A program made the position numbers and the translations under genes. Shown piece after piece: positions 7,600 through 16,724 of a DNA stretch of 64,000 nucleotides. Below the pieces are notes generated by a model. That model worked only from the letters and a program-made list of their open reading frames with translations, did no database searches and was not told the DNA's origin. How positions within the stretch are numbered: the stretch's first letter is position 1; each line of letters starts with the position of its first letter. Source of the stretch: a virus. The stretch spans positions 1 to 64,000 of the IMG/VR virus record IMGVR_UViG_3300009183_008543. One strand, given 5' to 3'.

Positions 7600-8697
7600 A
7601 TGTTTTACTCAATAAATAATAATATATTTTATTCAATTTGGATTTACATGAAAAATAGGAAAATAGCAAATAGCGATTATATAAAAAGAAAAATCAATCA
7701 ATCATTGCAAAAAAAAATAATATTAAATGTAAAAATACCTAGTAAAATACCAAAAAAAATATTTTTAGAATCACACAATCATGATTGTAAAAGAAAAAAA
7801 GAAAGTCCATTTTTAACAACCATACCATCAAAAATTATAAGACTTGATTTGCCAGAAGCTGGGAGCTTTAATGCCGGAATATTAGATTTAGGCAATAAAA
7901 TATTATGTGTTTATAGATCAAACGAATACGAATTCATAGCTTGTTTTTTAAATTACGAATATAAAGTTATCGATGATTTTTATTATAAGTTCAAAATGTA
8001 CGGTGTTACCGATCCAAGAATAATTAAAACTCCTGACAATAAAGTTCTTATGTCTTATTCTATGAAGTTTGATAATTGCAATACAGAAAGTATTGCAGGA
8101 ACAATTATCATGGATTTAAGTAAATCAGATAATGAAATTTTTGAAGATAAAACAATTAGAATAAGCCCAAAAGAAATTGCAGGCAGACAAAAAAATTGGA
8201 TGCCTTTTGTTCATGAAAAAAAATTATACTTTATTTCAAACATACATCCACATGAGATTTATGAAGTCCACACAGGAAGCATCATAAAATCACAAAAAAA
8301 ATATATAACATCATTTAAAAACAAATGGTTTATGCAAACTGGATTAAGAGGTAACACAAATGCAGTTCTCTTGCCAAATGGCAATTATTTGACAACATTT
8401 CACACAGTTGCAAGAGACAGAAATTTACATTATTATGACAATGGTTTTTATATTTTTGAAGGCAAACCACCATTTAAAGTAACGCATATGTCTGAAAAAA
8501 CATATTTAAAAGCAGAAGATGCCACAGAACCTCATTATAGAAAATCTGGTCTTATACTGTGTGCATTTCCAGTAGGAATGATTCTTAAAGAAAATAAAGT
8601 TGTTATAAGTTATGGCGATAATGATTCTTGTGTAAAAATACTTGAATCATCCTTAGATGATGTCATGAGCATGATGGTGGAGGTAAACGACAAATAG
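7600..8697 (+). CDS. GH130/GH43-like five-bladed propeller glycoside enzyme
   Basis: About 350 residues with features of the GH130 mannoside-phosphorylase clan: DPRIIKTPDNKVLMSYS in the middle, a GLRGNTNAVLLPNGNYLTTFH block, and the C-terminal YGDNDSCVKILESSLDDVM, which matches the family's closing YGAADT...LDE element. It follows the DUF5856-like gene by 8 bases. An alternative start at 7648 (behind TTTGGATTTAC) is as likely as the one given. Role could be cleavage or phosphorolysis of a host-surface or phage-modified glycan; catalytic Asp residues are not assigned. Confidence 0.6.
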   Translation: MFYSINNNIFYSIWIYMKNRKIANSDYIKRKINQSLQKKIILNVKIPSKIPKKIFLESHNHDCKRKKESPFLTTIPSKIIRLDLPEAGSFNAGILDLGNKILCVYRSNEYEFIACFLNYEYKVIDDFYYKFKMYGVTDPRIIKTPDNKVLMSYSMKFDNCNTESIAGTIIMDLSKSDNEIFEDKTIRISPKEIAGRQKNWMPFVHEKKLYFISNIHPHEIYEVHTGSIIKSQKKYITSFKNKWFMQTGLRGNTNAVLLPNGNYLTTFHTVARDRNLHYYDNGFYIFEGKPPFKVTHMSEKTYLKAEDATEPHYRKSGLILCAFPVGMILKENKVVISYGDNDSCVKILESSLDDVMSMMVEVNDK

Positions 8698-8709
8698 ATC
8701 AAAAATTTT

Positions 8710-9309
8710 TTAGTCTTGTTTTTCAAAGTAAAAGCTATAACCTTCCCATCCAGAACCATAAACGGCTCTTTCTGGTGAATTATCATCCGAAGTATGAAAT
8801 AATTTTATTCCTTTTGATGCAGTAAATTCATCTACGGCTCTTTTTACATTATAGCTTTCATCAGGTCCAGCGGCATAGTCATGACCAGCAAAAATTCCAC
8901 CCTTCTTAATCTTAGGATACCAAATGTTTAAATCGTTGAGACAACCTTGATAACTGTGATTTGCATCTAAATAAATAAAATCAACATGGTTATCATAAAA
9001 CTTATTTACAGCAACATTTGACCACATTTTAAAAAATGAAACATGTTTATAATTCTCAAAATCTTTTAAAACTTGATGATATCTTGTAATTTGAACTTCA
9101 TTCGATAAATTACATGGATCATTGTATCCTTCACTTTGATTTTCCCAAAAATCAATTGCAAATAACTTTTGACATGTTTTCCAAGAATCAACAATTTGTT
9201 TTGTAAAGTGACCTGCTGCAACGCCAATTTCTACACCAATCCCATTTGGAAATTTTTTATCGATATACTCAAGTAGTTCTACTCTATTTTTAAAATTTTC
9301 ACTTAACAT
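8710..9309 (-). CDS. Class I SAM methyltransferase (Methyltransf_24 type)
   Basis: Motif I reads GVEIGVAAGHF, then IDFWENQ for motif II and VDFIYLDANHSYQGCLNDL with KKGGIFAGHDYA for the acidic post-I and motif III region. These are hallmarks of Methyltransf_24/TylF-type O-methyltransferases that act on sugars. The metal-binding style HDYA is present. It overlaps the upstream glycosyltransferase by 11 bases, suggesting that a sugar transferred by one is methylated by the other (inference). Confidence 0.8.
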   Translation of the reverse strand: MLSENFKNRVELLEYIDKKFPNGIGVEIGVAAGHFTKQIVDSWKTCQKLFAIDFWENQSEGYNDPCNLSNEVQITRYHQVLKDFENYKHVSFFKMWSNVAVNKFYDNHVDFIYLDANHSYQGCLNDLNIWYPKIKKGGIFAGHDYAAGPDESYNVKRAVDEFTASKGIKLFHTSDDNSPERAVYGSGWEGYSFYFEKQD

Positions 9310-10405
9310 AATATCTCCCGTTTGTCCAAGAATCGTTATAAATATCTACCTTTTCTTGAATTGTTTTGCCTTTCATATCTTCTGCTAATATTTGTAAATT
9401 CCTGCCTATTTTATATTTGGGTATAATAGTTGATTTATAAGAACTTTTATTTCGAATAAAATCATATGCTTCGGAAAAATCATTGTGCCAAATGATAGAA
9501 GACAAATGACATTTTTTGCATATCCAGATTTGATCTTCTTCAAAAATTTCTATTTCTCCTTTTTCTATTCTATTTTTTATATCAAATCTATTTGGTTCAT
9601 AAGTATATTGTGCTTTATCGCAAGCCTCACATGGCTTTTTAAATACATGATCAGGAACAATATTAGATCTACCAGAATGTGATCCATAATAATGATGCAA
9701 TCTGAACATTTTTTTAGAAAATCTTGCACAACGAGATCCAAACTTTCTTGCCCTTAAACAAAAATCCTGATCTTCCCAATGCTCGTTATTTGTAAATACT
9801 TCATCACAACCATTAATTTCTAACCATTCGTTTCTAAAAATCATATAATTACCATAACAATTAAGTGGCATTAATTTTTCTGGTTCATTAATTTCGCTGT
9901 GTTCTGTCCAAGAGCATCCAGATTTATTTATCTTTGGAATAGAATTCCAATTTACATTATCGCTATTCATGTCCCAAATAGAAATAGAATGACCAGTGTT
10001 TGGATGAATATCATTTATATTTTTAGGTTCGCAATTATGAAAATAAAAATCACAATTGCTAGTTGATTCAGCACAAATTTTTGTGAAGTCTGGTGTTACG
10101 AATCTCCAGCAAGACAATCTTACTATTCTATCTGATTCCGAATACATATATGGTGCATTAAATATTGCACAGTCTAATCTTTTGGCTATATTCAAATTAG
10201 GCTTGTAAGGAACATGAATGATGTTTAATTTATAATGATTTGCATATTGTGGAATAAGATCTTTTCTTTTAGAGTAGTGAGGGTCTATAGCATAAACATC
10301 AAAGTCTTTATGCTTTTGCTCAGATAAACATTTCAGTTGTGCTTTAAAAAGATAATCTCCTTCAAAAAAAAAGGATGGTGTCATTCCTACCGTAAGATTT
10401 GTCAT
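9299..10405 (-). CDS. GT-A glycosyltransferase (GT2/GT27-like) with inserted zinc ribbon
   Basis: N-terminal GT2-like Rossmann segment (LTVGMTPSFFFEGDYLFKAQL, then FDVYAIDP), a central acceptor block, and ENEHWEDQDFCLRARKFG in the style of galactosyltransferase C-terminal domains. Residues about 260-310 hold CEAC and CKKC, a probable zinc ribbon, unusual in a glycosyltransferase. There is no Shine-Dalgarno; CATAAATA lies 7 bases before the ATG, so the message may be leaderless. Coupled to the methyltransferase by overlap. Confidence 0.7.
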   Translation of the reverse strand: MTNLTVGMTPSFFFEGDYLFKAQLKCLSEQKHKDFDVYAIDPHYSKRKDLIPQYANHYKLNIIHVPYKPNLNIAKRLDCAIFNAPYMYSESDRIVRLSCWRFVTPDFTKICAESTSNCDFYFHNCEPKNINDIHPNTGHSISIWDMNSDNVNWNSIPKINKSGCSWTEHSEINEPEKLMPLNCYGNYMIFRNEWLEINGCDEVFTNNEHWEDQDFCLRARKFGSRCARFSKKMFRLHHYYGSHSGRSNIVPDHVFKKPCEACDKAQYTYEPNRFDIKNRIEKGEIEIFEEDQIWICKKCHLSSIIWHNDFSEAYDFIRNKSSYKSTIIPKYKIGRNLQILAEDMKGKTIQEKVDIYNDSWTNGRYYVK

Positions 10406-10412
10406 AATAAAT

Positions 10413-10420
10413 TATTTATG
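10413..10420 (-). promoter_or_regulatory. T4-late-like box CATAAATA
   Basis: CATAAATA with ATTTATT then ATG of the 9299-10405 glycosyltransferase; no Shine-Dalgarno between. Confidence 0.5.
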
Positions 10421-10549
10421 TAAGCTAACACAAAAAAAATTATAAGTAAAAAATAAAAACATATGATATAATAATGATGAAACTAATTCTTAATTGGGCA
10501 ATAAAGGGTGTCCTTCCAACTTTTTATAATTTTGGTAAATCAACAAACA

Positions 10550-11170
10550 ATGATATTTTCTGAATTTCTCAAAAATGAACACAAAAAAATTCTTGGTTGG
10601 TGCGATGAAGATAAGGCACAAAAATTTTATGATATTATTACAGAATCTAAAGCCAAATTATGTGTAGAAATTGGAGTTTTTGGAGGTTCGTCTTTAATTC
10701 CACAAGCTCTTGCGATGAAAGATAATAACGGTGGAATCGTAGTTGGAATCGATCCTTGGACAAATGATGCTGCATTAGAAGACATGGAAACAGATGAAAG
10801 TAAAAAATGGTGGTCAAAAATAGATCTAGATGAAATTTATGAAAATTTTATCGGACAATTAAAAAATTATAAAGTGGATTCATTTTGTAAAATATATAGA
10901 GATAAATCAGAAAATGTAATAAATGAATTTGAAGATGAATCTATTGATGTTTTGCATATTGATGGAAATCATTGCGAAAAAATTTCCTATCAAGACTCTG
11001 TTAATTATTTTCCAAAGGTTAAAAAAGGTGGCTACATATTCTTTGATGATATATTTTGGACTGAAAACAGGAAAAATATATCAACAGAAAAAGGTTTAAA
11101 TTACTTATTGCAATATTGTGAAAAAGAATGTATTGTTGGAAAAGATTGTGTGGTTTTAAAAAAGAAATAA
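10550..11170 (+). CDS. Class I SAM methyltransferase (Methyltransf_24 type)
   Basis: Shows LCVEIGVFGGSSLIPQA (motif I), VVGIDPWTNDAALE (motif II) and IDVLHIDGNHCEKISYQD with KKGGYIFFDDIFW. It is related to the 8710-9309 enzyme but not a close copy. Start chosen at ATG 10550; a GTG at 10508 would extend it by 14 residues and neither has a strong Shine-Dalgarno. Followed after 5 bases by a glycosyltransferase, so the two probably act on the same product. Confidence 0.78.
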   Translation: MIFSEFLKNEHKKILGWCDEDKAQKFYDIITESKAKLCVEIGVFGGSSLIPQALAMKDNNGGIVVGIDPWTNDAALEDMETDESKKWWSKIDLDEIYENFIGQLKNYKVDSFCKIYRDKSENVINEFEDESIDVLHIDGNHCEKISYQDSVNYFPKVKKGGYIFFDDIFWTENRKNISTEKGLNYLLQYCEKECIVGKDCVVLKKK

Positions 11171-11175
11171 TATAA

Positions 11176-12003
11176 GTGATTATAAAACCAAAAAGAATTA
11201 ATTGGCAAATACAAGTCAATATTCCAGACAATATAGGCGTTGCAGATTTCACGCCATTATCAATTCGCAATCAGCCAAATCTAAATGTTGTAATATCAAC
11301 ATGCAAAAGAGAAAATAGTTATATACATCAATTGCTAAGTACCATGATGCTTGGCAGTTCATCTACATTGAAAATAAATCTTGTTGTTTCTGGACAAGAT
11401 AGTTCTTATCTTGATTGTTACAAACATTTGCCGAATATAAAAATTCATACATGTTCTGATTCTGAATGGGATGTTATAAACCATTTGCCAAGTAAATTCA
11501 AAGCAAGTTATAATTACATTAAATGTCTTATGATAAACGATCATGAAAACAGTTTGGTGTTTGAAGATGATGTAATATTTCAATATGATTGGATAAGGAA
11601 ATTTTACACATGCCTAACAGACATAGAAAATGATGGAAACTCAAAATACATATTCAGTTTATTTTCATTCAATAAATGCAATAGTCAAAAAAATTACTTT
11701 TTAGTTCCAAAGCTTAGTTGGGCGGGAACACAAGCGATATATTATCCAAAATCAGTTCTGAAAAATATTGAAAAATATCTTCTAGATGTGACAAATTCTG
11801 TAAGTAGAACACAAATTGAACCAAGTAATCCTTCTTTTTTACATGCTTATGATATGATTATCAAAGAGTATTGCATGTTAGAAGATATAAAAATTTATAT
11901 GCCAGTTGAATCTTTAATTCAACATATTGGAAAAGTTACTGCTGGCGGAACTGGCGAAAATATCATTAGTAGTCAAGTGTTCTATAATTCAAATAATAGT
12001 TAA
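11176..12003 (+). CDS. GT-A fold glycosyltransferase (GT25/GT54-like)
   Basis: A 275-residue protein with LNVVISTCKRENSYIHQLL at the N-terminus, a VFEDDVIFQYDWIRK block whose EDD is the metal-binding triad of GT25/GT54-like enzymes, and a C-terminal QHIGKVTAGGTGE. Start is a GTG five bases after the methyltransferase stop; no ATG is available nearby. Family assignment below GT-A level is uncertain. Confidence 0.65.
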   Translation: MIIKPKRINWQIQVNIPDNIGVADFTPLSIRNQPNLNVVISTCKRENSYIHQLLSTMMLGSSSTLKINLVVSGQDSSYLDCYKHLPNIKIHTCSDSEWDVINHLPSKFKASYNYIKCLMINDHENSLVFEDDVIFQYDWIRKFYTCLTDIENDGNSKYIFSLFSFNKCNSQKNYFLVPKLSWAGTQAIYYPKSVLKNIEKYLLDVTNSVSRTQIEPSNPSFLHAYDMIIKEYCMLEDIKIYMPVESLIQHIGKVTAGGTGENIISSQVFYNSNNS

Positions 12004-12007
12004 ATAA

Positions 12008-12451
12008 TTATTTTTTGTCTATGTTGTACTTTTCCTTCAAATATGCAAGTATGATCTCTTGCTCAGTATCCATATCTTTATGTTTGTCGTAAAGGTCTTG
12101 ATAAATTTTTTGAATGTTTTGATATTTCTTTCTTTTCTCTTTAATTGGAAATTCTACTTTATAAGAAACCTCATCTGATAAATTAAAGGAATCCAAAAAT
12201 TCTGCGTATTCTGTTGCCAAAGAAATTCTTTTTTCTGCATATTTCAAAACCAAAGAATCAACATTTTTTGTAGACATACTTCTAATTTTTGCAATAGTTT
12301 GTTTTATTTCTAAAGCTGCGGTATTTGGCTTTGCATTAATCGCTTTGTTGAAGTTGTGAATAATATCATTGAAGCCAATCCAATAACTCTTAGTCGAAAT
12401 CTCTTGCTCTGGTGTAATCGCAAAAATAGTTAAAGCAAATATCAAAATCAT
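12008..12451 (-). CDS. Small exported helical protein of unknown function
   Basis: 147 residues: a short hydrophobic N-terminus (MILIFALTIFAI) that reads as a signal peptide, then charged helices rich in Lys and Glu. Shine-Dalgarno AAGGGG lies well placed before the ATG. It converges with the glycosyltransferase upstream, with only 4 bases between stops. I do not recognise the family; a periplasmic role during lysis or exclusion is only a guess. Confidence 0.5.
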   Translation of the reverse strand: MILIFALTIFAITPEQEISTKSYWIGFNDIIHNFNKAINAKPNTAALEIKQTIAKIRSMSTKNVDSLVLKYAEKRISLATEYAEFLDSFNLSDEVSYKVEFPIKEKRKKYQNIQKIYQDLYDKHKDMDTEQEIILAYLKEKYNIDKK

Positions 12452-12595
12452 GTGTAATCCCCTTTTAAACTTTAAACTCCCTCATTAATTTATTTTATCA
12501 AAAATTTCAAAAGATTAAAGAGATATATATTTAAAATTATAAAAATAATGTAATTTTTGCAGTCAAAATAATAACTTCAAACAAATCGTATAACT

Positions 12596-13264
12596 ATGTT
12601 TAAACCGGGACCTTTATACAAAAAAAGAAAAGAAATAATGGCAGAATTAAAATCAATGCCATTGAAAACTGGTGATATATTTTACAACGGGTCTAATGTT
12701 CGTGGACCATTAGGAATTCCTTTTGCTAAACTAATCCAATTATTTACCAAATCAAAGTATTCGCATGCAACAATGATACTTGTTGAGAATGGAGAATATT
12801 ATGCGATTGATGTTTGTGACTATGGAACTAGAAAATTAAGAGTGATTGACTGGTTTGATAATTGGTATGTAGAAGATTTTTGCATTTTCAGAATCAAAGA
12901 GCAAAAAGAAGAAGACGAAGATAGATTTGAAAAATCCATTTGTAAATTTCTAGAAGAAGATCCAGATTATGATTTTAACTTCAAAAATCCAAACGCATAT
13001 TATTGCACTGAGTCTGTGAAAAGAATGTGTTCTGAGGTTGGATATGATTTGGGTGGATCATATTTAGTAAAAGATATAGTTCCAAAATGGTTTTATCCAA
13101 TTCTTTTATTTGGATCACTGATAACAAAAATAGTTTCAAATTCATCTCTTCCGACTGACATTCCTATATCAATTGTTGGTAATGAAAATAAAGGAATGAT
13201 GGCTAGTTCTCTAACAAAAAAAATACTCGAATACGATGGTGTAAAATTTGAAAAATTCATTTAA
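12596..13264 (+). CDS. Permuted papain-like (YiiX/YebB-type NlpC/P60) cysteine hydrolase
   Basis: The circularly permuted NlpC/P60 layout is visible: GDIFYNGSN near residue 26, the catalytic His in SKYSHATMIL (H57), and the nucleophile Cys in NAYYCTES (C137) followed by an amphipathic segment. Relatives cleave peptidoglycan peptides, lipids or amides. No signal peptide is seen. It overlaps the CAP lipoprotein gene by 17 bases, forming a two-gene envelope cassette on the plus strand between unrelated minus-strand genes. Confidence 0.7.
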   Translation: MFKPGPLYKKRKEIMAELKSMPLKTGDIFYNGSNVRGPLGIPFAKLIQLFTKSKYSHATMILVENGEYYAIDVCDYGTRKLRVIDWFDNWYVEDFCIFRIKEQKEEDEDRFEKSICKFLEEDPDYDFNFKNPNAYYCTESVKRMCSEVGYDLGGSYLVKDIVPKWFYPILLFGSLITKIVSNSSLPTDIPISIVGNENKGMMASSLTKKILEYDGVKFEKFI

Positions 13265-13739
13265 ATTCATATTATTTGTTCTTATTTTCATTTGTGGTTG
13301 TCCGAGTCACAAAAACAATGATTGGAATGATATAGTTGTTGAAAAACAAAATGAAACAATTGAAAAGCCAGTCGAAAAACCAGTGGAAAATCACAACACA
13401 AAGTTGTTAATTCTTCATAATAAACAAAGAGAATTAAAGGGAAGAACTGGTCTTGAATTGCATAAAAATTTGATTGCATATGCACAAAATCACGCAGAAT
13501 GGATGGCTAAAAAAAATAATTTAAAACATTCTGATATTGATGTTTTGATGGGTGAATGGCATACGGCTGGAGAAAATATAGCTTGGAATCAAGAAGATGA
13601 AGAAGAAGTTACAACAGCATGGATGAATTCATCTGGTCATAGAGCAAATATTTTAAATAGAAGCTTCAGCAAAGTAGGATTTGGCGTTGCTGCAGCAAAA
13701 GATGGAAGCTTATATTGGTGTACTGTGTTCGCTGATTGA
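13248..13739 (+). CDS. CAP-domain (SCP/PR1-like) lipoprotein
   Basis: A TTG start inside the preceding gene gives an N-terminus with hydrophobic core and the lipobox-like FICGC, so the mature protein would begin at that Cys and be lipid-anchored. The rest is a CAP domain: LHNKQRE, NHAEWMAKK, HTAGENIAWN and TTAWMNSSGHRANIL, with the two conserved His and two acidic residues of the CAP cavity present. Bacterial CAP proteins are secreted and poorly understood; one in a phage is unusual. Length (163 residues) suits a single domain. Confidence 0.8.
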   Translation: MKNSFKFILFVLIFICGCPSHKNNDWNDIVVEKQNETIEKPVEKPVENHNTKLLILHNKQRELKGRTGLELHKNLIAYAQNHAEWMAKKNNLKHSDIDVLMGEWHTAGENIAWNQEDEEEVTTAWMNSSGHRANILNRSFSKVGFGVAAAKDGSLYWCTVFAD

Positions 13740-14171
13740 TATCATTTTCAAATATAAAATATTAGGTGGTTCTGTATAATAGAACTTTATATAAGGACAA
13801 ATCCAAGTTTGTTGTCCTGCCATTACACCCTGCAAGTTTTCACTATAAACATCATAAAGCCATCCATCATATAATGGTTCTTTATAGCCTAATCTAACAT
13901 CGCATGATGGAAAATAATTATTTGAAACAAGTAATACAAATCCATTTTCATAGTCTGCCATGTTTTTGCTTTTGCAGCCTAGATTTATAAGTCTATCTGC
14001 TCCTACAACAACAGGAGATAGTGATGCATCAGTAATTTGTGCTGGTGCAAAATCATATGTTTTCCCGCCCTTTTCAAAAACCCACCTACCACTAGACTTG
14101 GAAACTTTAAAGGCATTAATTCCAAGCTTTTCTAAGTCTGATCGATTGTCTGTTTCTGGAAAAATTCCCAT
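13710..14171 (-). CDS. Conserved hypothetical protein (weak DUF6717 resemblance)
   Basis: 153 residues with GRWVFEKGGKTY and SPVVVGADRLINLGC, loosely like the DUF6717 pattern known from planctomycetes, then a DVRLGYKEP segment. Shine-Dalgarno AAGGGT lies in the last codons of the upstream gene. The 3' end overlaps the convergent CAP gene by 30 bases. Function unknown. Confidence 0.5.
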   Translation of the reverse strand: MGIFPETDNRSDLEKLGINAFKVSKSSGRWVFEKGGKTYDFAPAQITDASLSPVVVGADRLINLGCKSKNMADYENGFVLLVSNNYFPSCDVRLGYKEPLYDGWLYDVYSENLQGVMAGQQTWICPYIKFYYTEPPNILYLKMISISEHSTPI

Positions 14172-14173
14172 TT

Positions 14174-14596
14174 TTAGCTACCCTTAATATCGTGATAATT
14201 TATTCTTGTTGTAATATTTACATCTTTAGCTGGTTTGCCATAAATTTTCACAGCGTATTGTTTCTTCTTGTACAAAATGTGAAAAATAAGAGTTTCACAT
14301 TCCAAATGTTTATTTCTGGTGGAAAATGCAACATCAACGACTTCTATTTTTTTAGTTTTGCACAAATCTAAAAACATTCCTATATGAAACATAAATCCAG
14401 AAAAAGAAACTTTACCATCTCTAGATCCGCCAACAATTTCTTTTTTGCTAGGACAAAAAAGCAAATGCGTAATTCCACTTTCTTCATCATAATTTTCAGC
14501 ATTATGATAAGTTACATCTTTCTTCTTGTTGTTGAAATCCCAACACTTAACAACAATCTTTGTAATCTTTTCTACATCTTGATTTTCTAAACTCAT
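14174..14596 (-). CDS. Hypothetical protein
   Basis: 140 residues after start correction: AGGAG sits eight bases before the ATG at 14596, which is better than the longer frame. No recognisable motif; the sequence alternates beta-rich stretches (KIEVVDVAFSTRNK, LIFHILYKKKQYAVKIYG). Adjacent genes on both sides are also small unknowns in the same direction, 2 and 10 bases apart, so this is part of a four-gene run. Confidence 0.5.
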   Translation of the reverse strand: MSLENQDVEKITKIVVKCWDFNNKKKDVTYHNAENYDEESGITHLLFCPSKKEIVGGSRDGKVSFSGFMFHIGMFLDLCKTKKIEVVDVAFSTRNKHLECETLIFHILYKKKQYAVKIYGKPAKDVNITTRINYHDIKGS

Positions 14597-14606
14597 ATAA
14601 AAACTC

Positions 14607-14840
14607 CTAAAAAGGTAATTCTTGTTCTTCCTGCTCAAATAAAATCGGAGCAGACATTCGATAATCAGAAGCGATGTTGTTTAAAATGTTTTGCCTCACC
14701 ATCGGAGAGACAGATTTGAAGGCAACGATAAACATATCAATCAACACATTAGCTTCATCCTCACAACTGGAAGATGCTGATTTTGAGACTTTAGTCAAAA
14801 AATCAATTATTGACTTTCTTTCATTTATGTCTTTTCTCAT
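14607..14840 (-). CDS. Small helical hypothetical protein
   Basis: 77 residues, predicted mostly helical, with a Ser-rich SKSASSSCEDEA turn and an acidic tail (FEQEEQELPF). Start set at ATG 14840 behind AAGGTGG; a TTG eight codons earlier is less likely. No family recognised. Confidence 0.5.
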   Translation of the reverse strand: MRKDINERKSIIDFLTKVSKSASSSCEDEANVLIDMFIVAFKSVSPMVRQNILNNIASDYRMSAPILFEQEEQELPF

Positions 14841-14903
14841 GTTGAAACGCCACCTTGCATTCAAGTTAAGTATACCTCAAATCGAAACAACATAAATCTA
14901 ATT

Positions 14904-15752
14904 TTACCAAGAAACTAATTCAAAATTGTGCAAATCATATTTATAATCAAAAATTTTATGATGAAGTATCTCTGCGAATACAGCAGGACTTACTAATTTA
15001 TGAGCATCACACATCTGCCAATTTTCTTTAGCTATTTCTTCTACTTTACGAACAAATACAGCCTTACCAAGACAGTCTTTGATGTTCTGAATTTCTTTTT
15101 TGCAAGTAGCAGAAATGATTTTTTTTCTTTCTAGAAAATCAAGCAATTTGACCAATTTATCAGAAGCATCAACCCACTCTGGATTAGCTGGTGAAATCAA
15201 ATCGATGATGTATAAGTTTTCGTTCTTTTCCAGATAAGAAAAAACAAATCTCAAATTATGAAAATATTCTCTATCTTCACTAAATCCCAAGGTCGAAATG
15301 ATATGTGCAACATCATCTTTAGAATCAGTCAAACTTAAACCTTGATGTAAAATTGCTTGAAATCTGCAATACTTAGAACAATCAACAATGTCTAATTCGC
15401 CTATCCAACTAACATCAAAATTATCTTCTATGTTGTAATTGAAAAGCTTCATCACCATAGAATTAGGCTTAACATCAACAACGGACAAAACATTTCCAAC
15501 AGAATTTTTCGTTATGTCTCCATCAATACAAAGTGCAAATGAATCTATTTTTGCAACACTCCTAAGAATCCTAATGGTGTTTTCAATTATTGAATTATCT
15601 TTAAACAGAATAATGGCAGAGCATATGTTATTTCTTCCGAAAACAACATATGAAGGTATTACTGCGGAATGGCTGTGTTCGCTCCAAAACTCTTTAAAAG
15701 TCTTGGCGAACTCAAAAACATTCTTTTCTCTTTCGTCTTGTAATTTGAACAT
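14904..15752 (-). CDS. Hypothetical protein (282 residues)
   Basis: An alpha/beta protein without motifs I recognise. The stretch SFALCIDGDITKNSVG and VVDVKPNSMVMKLF looks like a beta-rich N-terminal domain; the C-terminal half is helical. AAGGACT precedes the ATG closely. It lies between small unknown genes and the sigma-like factor at 15819, all in one direction. Confidence 0.5.
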   Translation of the reverse strand: MFKLQDEREKNVFEFAKTFKEFWSEHSHSAVIPSYVVFGRNNICSAIILFKDNSIIENTIRILRSVAKIDSFALCIDGDITKNSVGNVLSVVDVKPNSMVMKLFNYNIEDNFDVSWIGELDIVDCSKYCRFQAILHQGLSLTDSKDDVAHIISTLGFSEDREYFHNLRFVFSYLEKNENLYIIDLISPANPEWVDASDKLVKLLDFLERKKIISATCKKEIQNIKDCLGKAVFVRKVEEIAKENWQMCDAHKLVSPAVFAEILHHKIFDYKYDLHNFELVSW

Positions 15753-15818
15753 AGTCCTTATGCTTTTGGTTTAACTTCCATGATTATACATTATTTTTTT
15801 GTCAATAATCAATATAAC

Positions 15819-16724
15819 TTATTCAATGTTTTTGTCAATCTGCTGTCGTAAAATGCCAAATGCTTCCCTTAAATTATTGGTAATTGACATTTTACTGTAT
15901 GGCTCATTAGTTCTAGGATTTATGTTATTTTCTGCCATTTTGCTTTGCCAGCCCCAAGAATCATGCATGTATGCCATAACGCAATCTTTTTGTAACTTTG
16001 TAAGGGGAGCAGATTCAATGTCTATTTTTTGAATTTCTTTTGATTCCTTAGCCACAGGATCATTGTTGTCATTTTTGCATTCTGTGTCTATTCTTGCTAT
16101 GTTTGTCGCTTGCATCTGTTGAACAAGGTTATTTCTTTGCTTTTTACTCAATTCCATTAAATCCATAATTTCATTTATAGTCAAATGTGGATTCTGCGAC
16201 CTTTCATTTTCAAAAGAAATCCGAAGAAAATTCCAACGATCAGGCATAGTAATCAATTGTTGCATTCTAGATTTGCCCTGCGATGAACGAAATCTTTGAA
16301 ATGCCCTCTTCAAATACTGAATTAAAGATTTCTCTGGATTAGTAAACAAATAAATTGAATTCAATGCCTTCAAAATAAAATCTTGAAGCAAATCTTCATT
16401 GCCTTTACACCATTTAGCAAATAAACAGTGATAGCCTTCAATTAGGGAAACTTCGATGGTTTTACCATCTAGAAATTGATGATTAACATTCTTGGGAGCA
16501 AGAATATCACTCAAGTCGCCTTGTAAATCTGCGTGTAAATGTTCTGGTATTTCAGACAGGTTAGGTTTTCCAGAAAGTACACTTTCTCTAAATTCTACCC
16601 TATCATTTCTTGCAACCAAATCAGTATACTTCTTTAATATTTTAGCACTTATTGCGAGATGACTTTTGATGTAGTCACGATGTTCGTTAGAAAGAATTCG
16701 ATTCTGAATCTTGTAGTTAGGCAT
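15819..16724 (-). CDS. Sigma-70-like RNA polymerase factor (divergent)
   Basis: A 301-residue protein with a region-2-like helix pair (GNEDLLQDFILKALNSIYLF, then LIQYLKRAFQRFRSS), a region-3-like LTINEIMDLMELSKKQR, and a C-terminal region-4-like segment LTKLQKDCVMAYMHDSWG ending in SITNNLREAFGILRQQI. The match is structural rather than by strict motif. Start has ACGGAGAAATACT. It could be the factor that reads the late-type CATAAATA boxes seen elsewhere in the window (inference). The divergent upstream region 16725-16980 holds repeats and a palindrome. Confidence 0.6.
   Translation of the reverse strand: MPNYKIQNRILSNEHRDYIKSHLAISAKILKKYTDLVARNDRVEFRESVLSGKPNLSEIPEHLHADLQGDLSDILAPKNVNHQFLDGKTIEVSLIEGYHCLFAKWCKGNEDLLQDFILKALNSIYLFTNPEKSLIQYLKRAFQRFRSSQGKSRMQQLITMPDRWNFLRISFENERSQNPHLTINEIMDLMELSKKQRNNLVQQMQATNIARIDTECKNDNNDPVAKESKEIQKIDIESAPLTKLQKDCVMAYMHDSWGWQSKMAENNINPRTNEPYSKMSITNNLREAFGILRQQIDKNIE

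Noticed and set aside
13710-14171. Firm DUF6717 assignment
   Set aside because: Only the WVFE and the following VVVGADRLI stretch resemble the family; too weak to state as fact.
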